NCBI GenBank assembly: GCA_006503475.1
Contig: RSEH01000238.1
Coordinates: 1-64,000 of the forward strand
From: Stentor roeselii
Lineage: Eukaryota > Ciliophora > Heterotrichea > Heterotrichida > Stentoridae
Reading direction: 5' to 3'
Length of the DNA stretch: 64,000 bases
The notes beneath the pieces are model-generated. The model was not told the DNA's origin and searched no databases. It saw only the letters and a list, made by a program, of their open reading frames with translations. This document shows positions 27,665 through 37,011 of the stretch, piece by piece. How positions within the stretch are numbered: the first letter of the stretch is position 1; each line of letters starts with the position of its first letter. A program made the translations under genes and the position numbers.

Positions 27665-29215
27665 TTAGTCTTTAAAAATTATCACAGAGTTGGTTCTTGT
27701 CTCTGGGTATGACTTCCAAGGGTAGTTCAATAGATGTAAAAGGGGCAAAATGAAGGAACAGTGGAAAGATTCGAATTTTTCTGAATGAAAAAGAACTGAA
27801 AAATCAGGAGTTTTTTGAAAAAGTGAAGAGATGTGAAAAAGAAGGCATGAGAGTGGTGAAAGGGGAAATTTAAGTTGAAGGGAGGGTAATAAGAAAGTAC
27901 CTGGAGTGTCTGGGTACTCTGATGATGCGATTGGCACTCGGGTTGCCCAGAGCTTTGGAGAAAATCCACTCCTGTGGATTAGATTTTGAGACATGTTGTC
28001 ACCGTTCTCTAGTAAGTGGTTTGTGATAATTAGGACTTGAGTTTTCAAGTCGGTTATACTGAAGTCGCTATATATTTGGGAATAGTCCTGCAGTTTTGCC
28101 ACTTCTTTCGAAAACTCCTTCAAATCACTAACCAAGTAAATTCCAGAGATTTTCACCTGAAACTCATCACAACTTCTACAAAAATCCTCAAAATCGCTAC
28201 AAATAACAAAAACCATTTGCACCAAGATACTAATTTCTTTAACATAACTCCAAAACCTAGTCACTTGCGCGGCTTCAAATCCAAGACTATTGATATTCAC
28301 AATTAAAACATTTTTGGGGAACCTGACATTTCGAGGATGAAGAAAAATCCTTGAAACCGACGGGATGACTGACCGAAGGTCAGCAATAGTCATCAATGAG
28401 TAACTATCCATCTTAAAAGCAGAATCAAAACAAAAGGCTTGCTTGAGCTTTAAAGGACTAGAAGAGTTTTTCTTGACCTGTCTTCGAATAGAGCTAGTTT
28501 TGAAGACTTTCCCACAATAAGGAAAAGGGTTTTGAATGGACTCGAATTGGCATTCAAGCAGAGCGAAAAAAGAAGTGAATGAAGGGTTTTTTAAGATGTT
28601 CAGGTAGTAAAAATCGTCTTCTTGGATGTGAACACGAGGGGATAAGGGTGATGAGATCAGGCTTGCACTTTGACGGTAAAGGGTTTCCCCTAATGCTCTT
28701 GGTGATAGTTCGTGATTTTTTTCTTTATTATCTTTTTTAGTTGGTTGAAGACTTGTACGGATTCCGTAGGGGTCTCGTGATGGGACTAGGTATTCGCTGG
28801 AATACCTGCAACCGCTTAACTTGTTTGGAGATGTACTTAATTTTCCGTTTACTAGTGGACTGATGCCTAGTTTTTTTAATGATTTGTGAATTGCCTTTTT
28901 ATATGTAATGACTGGAAAGACAGACTCTGCTTTATTCTTCTCAAATATTTCAAGTCTCAAAGGATTTTCACAATTTCCAGAAATGAACTTAACTCTTTCC
29001 ATTATCATGATTGGCTTGATAGTCTTTCGATTCGTGTTTGATATATCAGGAAAGTTTAGATTTTTTATAGTTGATTGTAAAATTTTGATTCTTTTTTTGT
29101 AATCTGAGCTGATATCAGATCTTCCTGATTTGAATTGAAAGTTGGGAGACTTTTCTTCTTTGGTTTGGCCTGGAGACGGAAAACTACTTTGAGAGGAGCT
29201 CTGAATGGATTTCAT
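27665..29215 (-). CDS. Protein of unknown function
   Basis: Protein of 516 residues that I do not recognise. The first ~220 residues are Ser/Lys-rich and probably disordered, with phosphorylation-like sites (SPSPGQT-type, SPLSPRV). Residues ~300-400 look folded, with alternating hydrophobic strands and helices (KNVLIVNINSLGF, MVFVICSDFEDF, ISGIYLVSDLKEF); this could be a degenerate receiver-like or Rossmann-like unit, but no catalytic residues are evident. The C-terminal 100 residues are Phe/Leu/Pro/His-rich. There is no signal peptide. It is divergent to the DEAH helicase across a 407-bp region and lies 5 bp upstream of the PP2C gene on the same strand. Base composition switches sharply within the gene near 28070 and 28320. 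Confidence 0.7.
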   Translation of the reverse strand: MKSIQSSSQSSFPSPGQTKEEKSPNFQFKSGRSDISSDYKKRIKILQSTIKNLNFPDISNTNRKTIKPIMIMERVKFISGNCENPLRLEIFEKNKAESVFPVITYKKAIHKSLKKLGISPLVNGKLSTSPNKLSGCRYSSEYLVPSRDPYGIRTSLQPTKKDNKEKNHELSPRALGETLYRQSASLISSPLSPRVHIQEDDFYYLNILKNPSFTSFFALLECQFESIQNPFPYCGKVFKTSSIRRQVKKNSSSPLKLKQAFCFDSAFKMDSYSLMTIADLRSVIPSVSRIFLHPRNVRFPKNVLIVNINSLGFEAAQVTRFWSYVKEISILVQMVFVICSDFEDFCRSCDEFQVKISGIYLVSDLKEFSKEVAKLQDYSQIYSDFSITDLKTQVLIITNHLLENGDNMSQNLIHRSGFSPKLWATRVPIASSEYPDTPGTFLLPSLQLKFPLSPLSCLLFHISSLFQKTPDFSVLFHSEKFESFHCSFILPLLHLLNYPWKSYPETRTNSVIIFKD

Positions 29216-29622
29216 TTTATTTGGGTTTTTAGTATAAGAGAGATGAGATGATGATCTTGATTTTAAATGTTTGGATTAAGTGGCTTTCAGTTGATTATTT
29301 AGAGAGTCTGTTGTTTTTGATGTTAAAGTGAACTAAATTTTTATTGGTAATAATAGGAAGTCTGTTTATAGATCATGTTTGATTAAACATGAGATTTAAG
29401 AAAGAATGAATTTTGCTATGAAGAGTAGGAGTTGTATTATAGTTGCTTATGATTTTTTTAGAATTTTTAAAAAGAATTTATAGATCACTAAATCATTCCC
29501 TTAATCACAAGAAACTCATCCACCAAAGCCCCAAAAAACTTCTCCAATCCTCAAAAAAAAACCCTAAACCCTTTGAAAAAATTCCTAAAAAAACAATCTA
29601 AAAGGGGGCCTCTTCAAATAAA
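29216..29622. promoter_or_regulatory. Divergent intergenic region, no gene seen
   Basis: About 407 bp between two divergent genes. The half next to the unknown gene is AT-rich with no recognisable element. The half next to the helicase (about 29490-29600) is C-rich and G-poor on the plus strand, with CATTCCC, GCCCC and CCCTAAACCC. No tRNA or ORF is visible. Confidence 0.45.
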
Positions 29623-32600
29623 ATGAACAAGCCAATCCGTCCATCATGGCGCAAAACAAGTGAGCCCTTAAAGCGTCGTCGTTTAAACGACTCAGCATAC
29701 CGTTTAAACCCATCATTCGAGAACGAGACTCTTCCAATCCACTCTCGTCGAATGGACATAATGACAACTTTAAGCCTCTGCCAAGTTTTGATAGTCCAAG
29801 GCGACACCGGCTGCGGCAAAACAACCCAAATCCCGAAGTTCATCTTAGCCGACTACCCATCAAGCCGGATCGTAGTGACTCAGCCAAGACGTATCGCAGC
29901 AGTCGGGGTGGCTCGAAGAGTCGCTAAAGAGCTGAACTCATCCCTGGGGGACCTTGTGGGTTACCACATTCGAGGCGAGAAGAACTATCGAGAATCTTCT
30001 AAAATCGTTTTCATGACAACTGGAATGTTCATTCAAGAGCTGGTCGGAAGTAATAAACTTGACTGGTCTCATATTATTTTAGATGAAGTTCATGAAAGAG
30101 CTATTGAAACTGAGTTCTTGTTAGTTGTTCTCAAACATATGCTTTATAAGTCTGATACGAAACTTGTATTGATGTCGGCGACTATTGATGCCAAATTGTT
30201 TGCTAATTATTTTGCTGAGTCGGAAGTGGAGGGTATGGCTAAAGTTGTGGAAAATAAAATGGTTTATAATTTTGTTCCTTTTGATAAGGATAGAGATGAT
30301 GCTGCTCCTGTTAGAATGGCTGGACCTCGGAACTTTATGGTCAAAGAAGTTTACTTGGAAGAGGTCCTTGATATGGTCAGTGGCGAGCTTGAGTTAAACG
30401 AGACAGAAAAAGAAGAAGTTCAGAATTTTTTTAAAGGAGAACTAGTTTCAATAGATTCTCATTTTTACCGAATTGCAGCTTTAATAGTCAGGGCACAACA
30501 TCTATCATTAATCTATGAAGAGACTCAAAGACAGACTTTTTTAATCTTTTTACCCGGCATTCACGAAATCGCGAAAATGGCGAAAGTTTTAGCTGAAGAA
30601 GTAATGCGGGACCATACCGAAGAAATCGAGATCTGCATGCTTCACTCATCAATTCCCGAAGAAAGCCACGGGAGTATATTCAAGAACCCTGAAGGTAAAA
30701 GACGTATAATAATATCAACAAACATCGCAGAAAGTTCAATCACCCTTCCTGACGTGAGGTACATCATCGACTTTGGACTGACAAAAGAACTAGTCTTCAA
30801 CTCTACCACAAAATGCGAACGTCTTCAAATGCAATGGGCTTGCAAGGCAGTCATGCAACAAAGGGCAGGCCGGGCAGGGCGAGTGGCTGAAGGAGTTTGT
30901 TTTCGCTTGATGCCTGAGACTTTTTTCTCTTCATTGAAAAATCACAGCATTCCTGAGATTCAGCGATGTCCTCTTGACAAGTTGGTGTTGAAAGTAAAGC
31001 AATTGGGACTGGGGACTCCTCAAGAGTTGCTTAGTCGAGCAATTCAACCTCCTGATATGCATGAAGTGCTACTTACTGAACTTTATTTAAAAGAAATGGG
31101 CGCCTTGAATGATGATGATAACCTTACATGGCTTGGAAAGGTCTACGCGGATATGCCTTGTGATGTGAAAATTTCTAGACTTTGCCTTTTTGGATTTATT
31201 TTTGGGTGTATTCATGATGCACTTGTCATGGGATCGATTTTGTCTCAGGAGAAATCGATTTTTGTGAGTTGTGCACATTTGGAGTTTAAACATTCTTGTC
31301 AAGAGGCTTTTCGATATGCGAAAAAATTGATGTGGGACCAAATGCGTGATTCTGATCCTATTGCAGGACTTTCTGCTTTTAAGTCATGGCATAGTCAGTT
31401 CGGAAAGGCTTATGTAACCTCTTTGAAAAAGAAGTCCTTTGCACGTACTAGTCGTTGTGAAATCTCCAATGCCGAGCGCAACTGGTGCAAGTCTAACGCT
31501 TTAGACTGCAATGTTTTAAGAGAGGTTTGCGTCACTTATCAAGAACTGAAAAGAAGACTTCTCTTCATGGGACTTGCAAAGGAACATTTCGCTGGAAGAC
31601 TTTTACCGACTGCTGAGAATGTCTTGACTTTAAAACTTTGTATTGCTGGAGCTTATTGTGAAGCTTATTTAACTTCGTTTTACTCTTTTGAAGATGAAGT
31701 CATGAGACGTAAAAAAGAACAGATGTTGAAAGAAAGGCAGTTTTGCAAGGTTATTATTCCTGGGATTCCTGCTTGTGTTACTTGTGAGGATATTAAAGAA
31801 GTTTTAACACCCACAAGGGCGAAAAATTTGAATGTTGAGATTGATCGGGAAACTGCTGTTGTTGTTTTTGATCCAAGTGAATCCATCAGGCCGCTGCAGA
31901 TGTGTCTGTGGCTTGGGACTTTTCCTCAGAGGTATCGATGTGGAAACTTTGTGGTATGTAAAAAGTTTCTTAAGGACTTGAAGGGAAATGTGATTGAAAC
32001 TCTTCAGATTGACCAGATGCAGCAAGTAATGCAGAGAGTGGCGCATTCTCATCCTAGAGAAGGGATGAAAATTGAAGTTGATAGTTCAAGGCTCTCTGAT
32101 AGAATCGTGCATGTGGAAGGTCATTGCTTGCAGAAACCTGAATACATCTACAAGCTGAACTTCCAAAGTTTTCAAACAGGTGCAGTGATCAGCATTGACG
32201 ACTTGTCAGTCTGCAAGATCGCGATGGAGTCCAACCCGACTTATGAGAAATTTCACATGGCGGTCTGTTGTGAACTTGTTGAAAAGCGGAATAGGACATT
32301 GGCGACAAATGTGACTTTAATGCCTGCAGGTCCTTTGGTTCCTCACTTGTTGTCTCTTCTGTTCACAAGGAATGTCTCGTTGTTTGAACATAAAAACAGA
32401 TATGGTGGGATCAAAGTTAATAAAAATCCTTTGAAGTTCAGTCATACTTTTACAGGGAAGGATATTGAAGAGATTAATGAAATACGTCAAGAGATATCAG
32501 AAGCTTTATTTGATGAAAAAGGAATTTTGAATCCAACTCCTTTGAAGGTTAAAGAGAAAATCTTCAAATTGTTGAATAAAAAAAGACTTCCGTATGTGGA

Positions 32601-33390
32601 TGATAAGTTTCGTAATTTGATCATGCATCGAGAAGAGTACCAAGAAACAGTCCTCACTCAAGATGAGCCTTTAATAAAAACAGGAGTTTATCTTGAACCC
32701 ATTCAAAAAATCCCATCAGTAAAAGAAGACTTAAGAAACTGGACTGAAGAAGGCCAGAGAAAGATCGAGCTTGAAATGTTAGAAATTCGAGCAATGAAAG
32801 AAGACCTGGTATTAAAAATCAAGAACCGTGCAAGAATCTCTAAAATAACAAGACCCGAACTAATTTGCAAGATCTGTAAAAACACGATTTGCGCATATTT
32901 TAACGTTATTCCTGTTGATGTAAATGACTGTAGCGGGGTCTTTAAACTGAATTGCATCTTCGGGTCGATTAGATATGAAAGCGAGTTGATTGAAAGCAAG
33001 GAAAGTCAACCTTTTCTTCAAACTTTTTCTAGGTTTTTGACTTCACTTGAAGAATGGGCTGTTTGCATGGAAGGGCATCTTGTTGGATGGAAGGCGAAGG
33101 GAAGTTGCTTTATTAATGAACAATCACCTGTTAGTGTGTTGATGACAGGAGGAGAAGAGATCAGCTGGGGGAGCTATCTTTGGAGGGATAAGGGCTGGGA
33201 TGATTTTGTTTCTATGTGTCGGGATCATGAAATAGGTCCAAAGTCAAACAACAAGATCCAAGTAAAAAAAGTCCTTCTCTGCGAGATTTGCCAGTTAACC
33301 TCCGAAGACCCAATCGAATATTTCAACCACGTGATCGTAAGTAAAGAGCATACAGAGAACGTGACAAGATTCCTAAGAGAAGGGTACTAA
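29623..33390 (+). CDS. DEAH/DEVH-box RNA helicase with C-terminal zinc-finger-like motif
   Basis: Protein of 1255 residues. Superfamily 2 motifs are complete: I GDTGCGKTT (residues 60-68), Ia TQPRR (86-90), II DEVHER (154-159), III SAT (185-187), V STNIAESSITLP and VI QQRAGRAGR (near 410-420). A helicase-associated HA2/OB-type region follows (~480-700). The DEVH form of motif II is found in the TDRD9/YTHDC2 branch rather than in the DEIH of DHX9, so the branch assignment is tentative. Residues ~740-1230 have no domain I can name. Near the end, CEICQLTSEDPIEYFNHVIV plus a His forms a C2H2-like finger. Probably an ATP-dependent RNA-remodelling enzyme. Codon use shifts in blocks. Confidence 0.9.
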   Translation: MNKPIRPSWRKTSEPLKRRRLNDSAYRLNPSFENETLPIHSRRMDIMTTLSLCQVLIVQGDTGCGKTTQIPKFILADYPSSRIVVTQPRRIAAVGVARRVAKELNSSLGDLVGYHIRGEKNYRESSKIVFMTTGMFIQELVGSNKLDWSHIILDEVHERAIETEFLLVVLKHMLYKSDTKLVLMSATIDAKLFANYFAESEVEGMAKVVENKMVYNFVPFDKDRDDAAPVRMAGPRNFMVKEVYLEEVLDMVSGELELNETEKEEVQNFFKGELVSIDSHFYRIAALIVRAQHLSLIYEETQRQTFLIFLPGIHEIAKMAKVLAEEVMRDHTEEIEICMLHSSIPEESHGSIFKNPEGKRRIIISTNIAESSITLPDVRYIIDFGLTKELVFNSTTKCERLQMQWACKAVMQQRAGRAGRVAEGVCFRLMPETFFSSLKNHSIPEIQRCPLDKLVLKVKQLGLGTPQELLSRAIQPPDMHEVLLTELYLKEMGALNDDDNLTWLGKVYADMPCDVKISRLCLFGFIFGCIHDALVMGSILSQEKSIFVSCAHLEFKHSCQEAFRYAKKLMWDQMRDSDPIAGLSAFKSWHSQFGKAYVTSLKKKSFARTSRCEISNAERNWCKSNALDCNVLREVCVTYQELKRRLLFMGLAKEHFAGRLLPTAENVLTLKLCIAGAYCEAYLTSFYSFEDEVMRRKKEQMLKERQFCKVIIPGIPACVTCEDIKEVLTPTRAKNLNVEIDRETAVVVFDPSESIRPLQMCLWLGTFPQRYRCGNFVVCKKFLKDLKGNVIETLQIDQMQQVMQRVAHSHPREGMKIEVDSSRLSDRIVHVEGHCLQKPEYIYKLNFQSFQTGAVISIDDLSVCKIAMESNPTYEKFHMAVCCELVEKRNRTLATNVTLMPAGPLVPHLLSLLFTRNVSLFEHKNRYGGIKVNKNPLKFSHTFTGKDIEEINEIRQEISEALFDEKGILNPTPLKVKEKIFKLLNKKRLPYVDDKFRNLIMHREEYQETVLTQDEPLIKTGVYLEPIQKIPSVKEDLRNWTEEGQRKIELEMLEIRAMKEDLVLKIKNRARISKITRPELICKICKNTICAYFNVIPVDVNDCSGVFKLNCIFGSIRYESELIESKESQPFLQTFSRFLTSLEEWAVCMEGHLVGWKAKGSCFINEQSPVSVLMTGGEEISWGSYLWRDKGWDDFVSMCRDHEIGPKSNNKIQVKKVLLCEICQLTSEDPIEYFNHVIVSKEHTENVTRFLREGY

Positions 33391-33417
33391 TTAAATTCTT
33401 AACCTGTAATATTAATC

Positions 33418-35385
33418 CTAACTACTTTGAAAGTCCTTGACGATCTGCTCAACAACAGAGGGATCAGCAAGAGTAGTCGTATTTCCCAAAGGTCTTCCTT
33501 CAGCGATATCCCTCAAAAGTCTTCTCATGATTTTTCCAGATCGAGTTTTCGGAAGGTCATTGACGAAGACGATCTTTTCAGGTAACTCGAACTTGCCAAG
33601 TTTATGTCCAATCAGTTCATTTAACTGTTTTTTTAGTTCTTGAGTGCCGATAACTCCTTGCTTCAAGATTACGAAACCGATAATTCCTTGACCTTTTATA
33701 TCGTGATGGACTCCGATGAAGGCACTTTCAGCAACTGAGTGATTTTCAATGACGGTTCCTTCTAGTTCAGCAGTGCTTACACGATGTCCAGCGACATTGA
33801 CGATATCGTCAAGTCTTCCAATGATCCAGTAGTAACCGTCATCATCAATCATAGCTCCATCAGAGGTACAATAAACCATTCCTCCAAAGTTTCCCCAATA
33901 TCCACTTTTATATCTCTCATCATTCTGATAAATCCCTCTAAGCATACTAGGCCAAGGTTCCTTAATAACAAGTGACCCATAGTCAGTTTTTCTTCCATTT
34001 TCATCTAAAATCTCAGGAACGATTCCAAAGAAGGGTAAAGTAGCAGATCCCGGTTTAGTAACAGTGACTCCAGGTATCGGAGTAATTAAAATAGACCCAG
34101 TTTCAGTCTGCCACCAAGTATCAACAACAGGGCACCTTCCGCCTCCGATGACTCTCTGGTACCAAAGCCACGCTTCAGGATTGATGGGTTCTCCAACAGA
34201 TCCAAGAAGTCTAAGCGACCCGAGATTTTTCGCTGCAGGAAGCTGGTCTCCCCACTTCATGAAAGTCCTGATCGCTGTGGGCGCCGTGTAAAAAATAGAA
34301 ACTTTATATTTTTCAATAAGTTCCCAAAAGCGGCTCTTGTCTGGGAAGTCAGGTGCGCCTTCATAGATGAAGACTGTTGCCGCGTTAAGCAAAGGACCAT
34401 AAACGACGTAAGTGTGGCCTGTGATCCACCCGACATCTGCTGTGCACCAGTAGATGTCTGAAGGCTTTAAGTCAAAAACGTACTTGCTTGTCAGATATGC
34501 GCCGACCATGTAACCTGCTGTTGTGTGAACGATTCCTTTTGGAGAACCTGTAGTTCCACTTGTGTAAAGTAAAAAAAGCATGTCTTCGGAATTCATGTGT
34601 TGCGCTTCGTGAGATTGGCTTCGGCCTTGACTTGCTTCATGGTACCAGAAGTCTCGCCCTGGTTTCATCTGGCATGGAAGGTCTAAGTCTTCTCGTCTTT
34701 TTATCACTAGAACTTTTTCTACTGATGGACAGCCTTCGATACCTTCGTCGACTAAGTCTTTTAAAGGAATCACTCGGCCTCGTCGGTACCCTCCGTCTGA
34801 AGTGATTACTAACTTTGACTGAGAATCTAAAAGTCTTCCTTTAATAGAGTCCACTGCGAAGCCTCCAAAGATAACATTATGAATAGCTCCTATTCTAGCA
34901 CAAGCTAAAATCGATATAACAGCTTCAGGAATTAATGGAAGGTAAATCGAGACTCTATCTCCTTTCCTGATTCCTAAATGTAGTAAAGTATTTGCAAATT
35001 TACAAGTTTCTTCAAATAATTGCTTGTAAGTTAAAGTTTTCATATCTCCTGGTTCTCCTTCAAAGACAATAGCTACTTTATTTTCATGTATCTCTAAATG
35101 TCTATCAACACAATTATAACAAAGGTTGGTTTCTGCGCCAACAAACCATTTAAAGAAAGGATGTCCTGACTTATCAAGAACATGAGTCCAAGGGTTGAAC
35201 CAATGAAGTTCAGAAGCGACTTTAGCCCAGAAGGTATCAGGTGAGTTGATACTTTCCTCATACAAACTCCTGTATTCAGCGAAGGACTTCAAGTTAGCCT
35301 GTTCAACAAACTCCTGAGGCGGTGAAAACTTGGAAGCATGATGAATTAAGTTCCTTGTCTGTTCAGGGTTGGGGTCAATATCCAT
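33418..35385 (-). CDS. ACS: Acetyl-CoA synthetase (AMP-forming)
   Basis: Protein of 655 residues, full family length. It activates acetate to acetyl-CoA through acetyl-AMP. Landmarks are the N-terminal ACS motif FAEYRSLYEESINSPDTFW, the AMP-binding signature LYTSGTTGSPKGIVHT (near residue 275), WCTADVGWITGHTY, WWQTETGSI, the hinge region RLDDIVNVAGHRVSTAELEG (near 531) and the catalytic C-terminal KTRSGKIMRRLLR. Lys618 in RSGK is the residue usually controlled by acetylation. There is no organelle presequence, so it is probably cytosolic. The ATG follows TTTATAA. It is convergent with the helicase (27 bp between stops) and divergent from the IQ-motif gene (72 bp). Confidence 0.96.
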   Translation of the reverse strand: MDIDPNPEQTRNLIHHASKFSPPQEFVEQANLKSFAEYRSLYEESINSPDTFWAKVASELHWFNPWTHVLDKSGHPFFKWFVGAETNLCYNCVDRHLEIHENKVAIVFEGEPGDMKTLTYKQLFEETCKFANTLLHLGIRKGDRVSIYLPLIPEAVISILACARIGAIHNVIFGGFAVDSIKGRLLDSQSKLVITSDGGYRRGRVIPLKDLVDEGIEGCPSVEKVLVIKRREDLDLPCQMKPGRDFWYHEASQGRSQSHEAQHMNSEDMLFLLYTSGTTGSPKGIVHTTAGYMVGAYLTSKYVFDLKPSDIYWCTADVGWITGHTYVVYGPLLNAATVFIYEGAPDFPDKSRFWELIEKYKVSIFYTAPTAIRTFMKWGDQLPAAKNLGSLRLLGSVGEPINPEAWLWYQRVIGGGRCPVVDTWWQTETGSILITPIPGVTVTKPGSATLPFFGIVPEILDENGRKTDYGSLVIKEPWPSMLRGIYQNDERYKSGYWGNFGGMVYCTSDGAMIDDDGYYWIIGRLDDIVNVAGHRVSTAELEGTVIENHSVAESAFIGVHHDIKGQGIIGFVILKQGVIGTQELKKQLNELIGHKLGKFELPEKIVFVNDLPKTRSGKIMRRLLRDIAEGRPLGNTTTLADPSVVEQIVKDFQSS

Positions 35386-35457
35386 TTATAAAGACCAGCC
35401 ACATTAATTCTAATCAAACCTCTTCAATTTTCTACCCTTTCAAGAAAATCAATAGAA
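35386..35457. promoter_or_regulatory. 72-bp divergent promoter region (acetyl-CoA synthetase / IQ-motif gene)
   Basis: The only non-coding DNA between two divergent ATGs. TTTATAA abuts the ATG on the minus strand; the plus side is C/T-rich (CCTCTTCAATTTTCTACCC) and ends AATAGAA before ATG. Confidence 0.5.
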
Positions 35458-36486
35458 ATGGTGTCCTTGCTAAAAAAAAATCAATGGCTCAATGTTCGGC
35501 CTTTAACTCCAAAACTTGCAGAAGAGTCGTTGTCTTCAGATGAGAACTCGACGGAATCGGTCTGTTCTTTCAGTCTCTCAGAAAACTCTGAAAGTGAACT
35601 GCAGGTAAGAACGTCTGAAATGGAAGGTTCTTACCTGGTGACTCAAGAAGACATAGTTTTATCTTCGACTTCTCAGTTTTCAATCACGAAATCAGCGCCT
35701 AATCTAAGAAATTCGATTTTTTCATATAAAATCAAATCGGCTTCACTGATTCAGAGTTTTTTTCGACTTAAAAAATTGACTCAAAAATTCAAAAAACTCG
35801 TAAAGGCCATTCACCCAGTTCTTCAAAGAATGAAAAAAAGAAGAGCTTTGAAAAGTTTTCAAGACTTGGCCAGACTTTTTCAATATTCAGCTAAAACCAT
35901 TCAAAAAGCATGGAAAAACTACCAGCAAAGGAAAAGTCGCGAATTCAGTCCAAGGCGAAAGCTGTTGAGTCGTACAGTGATGATCGGTACAAAGATAATA
36001 AAAATCCAGAAGTTTATCGATAACGTGCTATTAACCCGCAACACTTCAAGTCCAGTTTCACCTGACTTGTCCCCTTTAATACTTCAAAGAACCCCTCCAA
36101 GGCACTTCCGGTCACAGTCCTCCTGCATCTCTCTCTTTAAAAGTTTAGAAGACACTCAAGAAACCAACTCAGCAACTTTTCAATCTTTTTATGAACGTTC
36201 GCGATTTGGTGAAAATTCTCCAGATTTCTCTAGATTTGGACTTTCCTTGTTAATGAAAAAAACTTTCAGGGTAAGAACGAAAAAGTTCCGGTCTTTAACA
36301 TTAGAAGAACTTTCAAAACAGTCAGACCAAGACCTTACCCGATTTTCCCAGGGTGTTACGGAAAATTCAGAAAAAAGTACTCGAATTCCTCAACTTTTCC
36401 AAAATAGCTACTTTTTCCAAAGTGACGACTGGGAACATATGAAAAAACGACTTGAATGTGAATACCGTGAATTAGCCAAGGCGTAG
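35458..36486 (+). CDS. IQ-motif protein of unknown function
   Basis: Protein of 342 residues. An acidic Ser-rich N-terminus (~20-85) is followed by a basic helical part holding two IQ-like segments: SASLIQSFFRLKKLTQKF (near 98) and SAKTIQKAWKNYQQRKSREF (near 146). IQ motifs bind calmodulin or centrin. The rest is Ser/Pro/Arg-rich with likely phosphorylation sites. A possible extra 15-nt intron at 36271-36285 is noted but not accepted. Stop TAG is 19 bp before the next same-strand ATG. A cytoskeletal role would suit the family, but this is inference. Confidence 0.7.
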   Translation: MVSLLKKNQWLNVRPLTPKLAEESLSSDENSTESVCSFSLSENSESELQVRTSEMEGSYLVTQEDIVLSSTSQFSITKSAPNLRNSIFSYKIKSASLIQSFFRLKKLTQKFKKLVKAIHPVLQRMKKRRALKSFQDLARLFQYSAKTIQKAWKNYQQRKSREFSPRRKLLSRTVMIGTKIIKIQKFIDNVLLTRNTSSPVSPDLSPLILQRTPPRHFRSQSSCISLFKSLEDTQETNSATFQSFYERSRFGENSPDFSRFGLSLLMKKTFRVRTKKFRSLTLEELSKQSDQDLTRFSQGVTENSEKSTRIPQLFQNSYFFQSDDWEHMKKRLECEYRELAKA

Positions 36487-36505
36487 AATTAATGAATAGT
36501 ATAAA

Positions 36506-36994
36506 ATGTCTTCGTTAACATATCATGCAGAGCATCTCGCATGGCAACAGAGGGTGAATCAAGAAAAATCAAGAGCCACGAATTTTTATAGAACGACTGG
36601 CGGCTTCCCTGCTTATGACCTGTCGACTTTAAACGATCGGCCGATCTTCCCTAATGCGACAGTCGATGAAAACCCGATAAACTACCGGACGTTAAAGCAT
36701 AACCTGGCCTACACCTTCGGAGGTACGAAAAACATCAAGAGTTCTTGGCAGGACTCTCCAGAAGGACGGTCTTATTCCAAGTCTCCTCAAAAATTGAGGA
36801 ATATCGTGAGAGAAGCTTCGATTGAAGCGAGACCTTTGAGACAATTAAATGATGAATTGACTTTATTGAAAAGGAGATGTGGATATGGCAAAAATGTGGA
36901 AAGTAGCATGGCTTATATCAAGGAACTTGAGGAACGATTGATCACTGAACGGAAAAAAAGAATGAAGGCTGAGTCTAAATTGGCAGATAGATAG
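36506..36994 (+). CDS. Small protein with C-terminal coiled coil, unknown
   Basis: Protein of 162 residues whose ATG follows GTATAAA. The N-terminus (SSLTYHAEHLAWQQRVNQE) looks ordered and conserved-type. The middle contains short tyrosine motifs (TTGGFPAYDLSTL, LAYTFGGTKN) of the kind seen in ciliary microtubule-associated proteins, and the last ~50 residues are a charged coiled coil (YIKELEERLITERKKRMKAE). A ciliary or axonemal location is a guess from this style of sequence; no family is named. Same strand as its neighbours, with 19-bp and 17-bp spacers. Confidence 0.7.
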   Translation: MSSLTYHAEHLAWQQRVNQEKSRATNFYRTTGGFPAYDLSTLNDRPIFPNATVDENPINYRTLKHNLAYTFGGTKNIKSSWQDSPEGRSYSKSPQKLRNIVREASIEARPLRQLNDELTLLKRRCGYGKNVESSMAYIKELEERLITERKKRMKAESKLADR

Positions 36995-37011
36995 TTAATG
37001 AATTCGTATAA

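Noticed and set aside
29566-29580. CCCTAAACCC resembling a telomere repeat
   Set aside because: A single short run inside a promoter-type C-rich tract, with coding genes on both sides; not a chromosome end.
36271-36285. Possible in-phase 15-nt intron GTAAGAACGAAAAAG in the IQ-motif gene
   Set aside because: It has G, not T, at position 9, unlike all seven supported introns, and no stop forces its removal. cDNA would decide.
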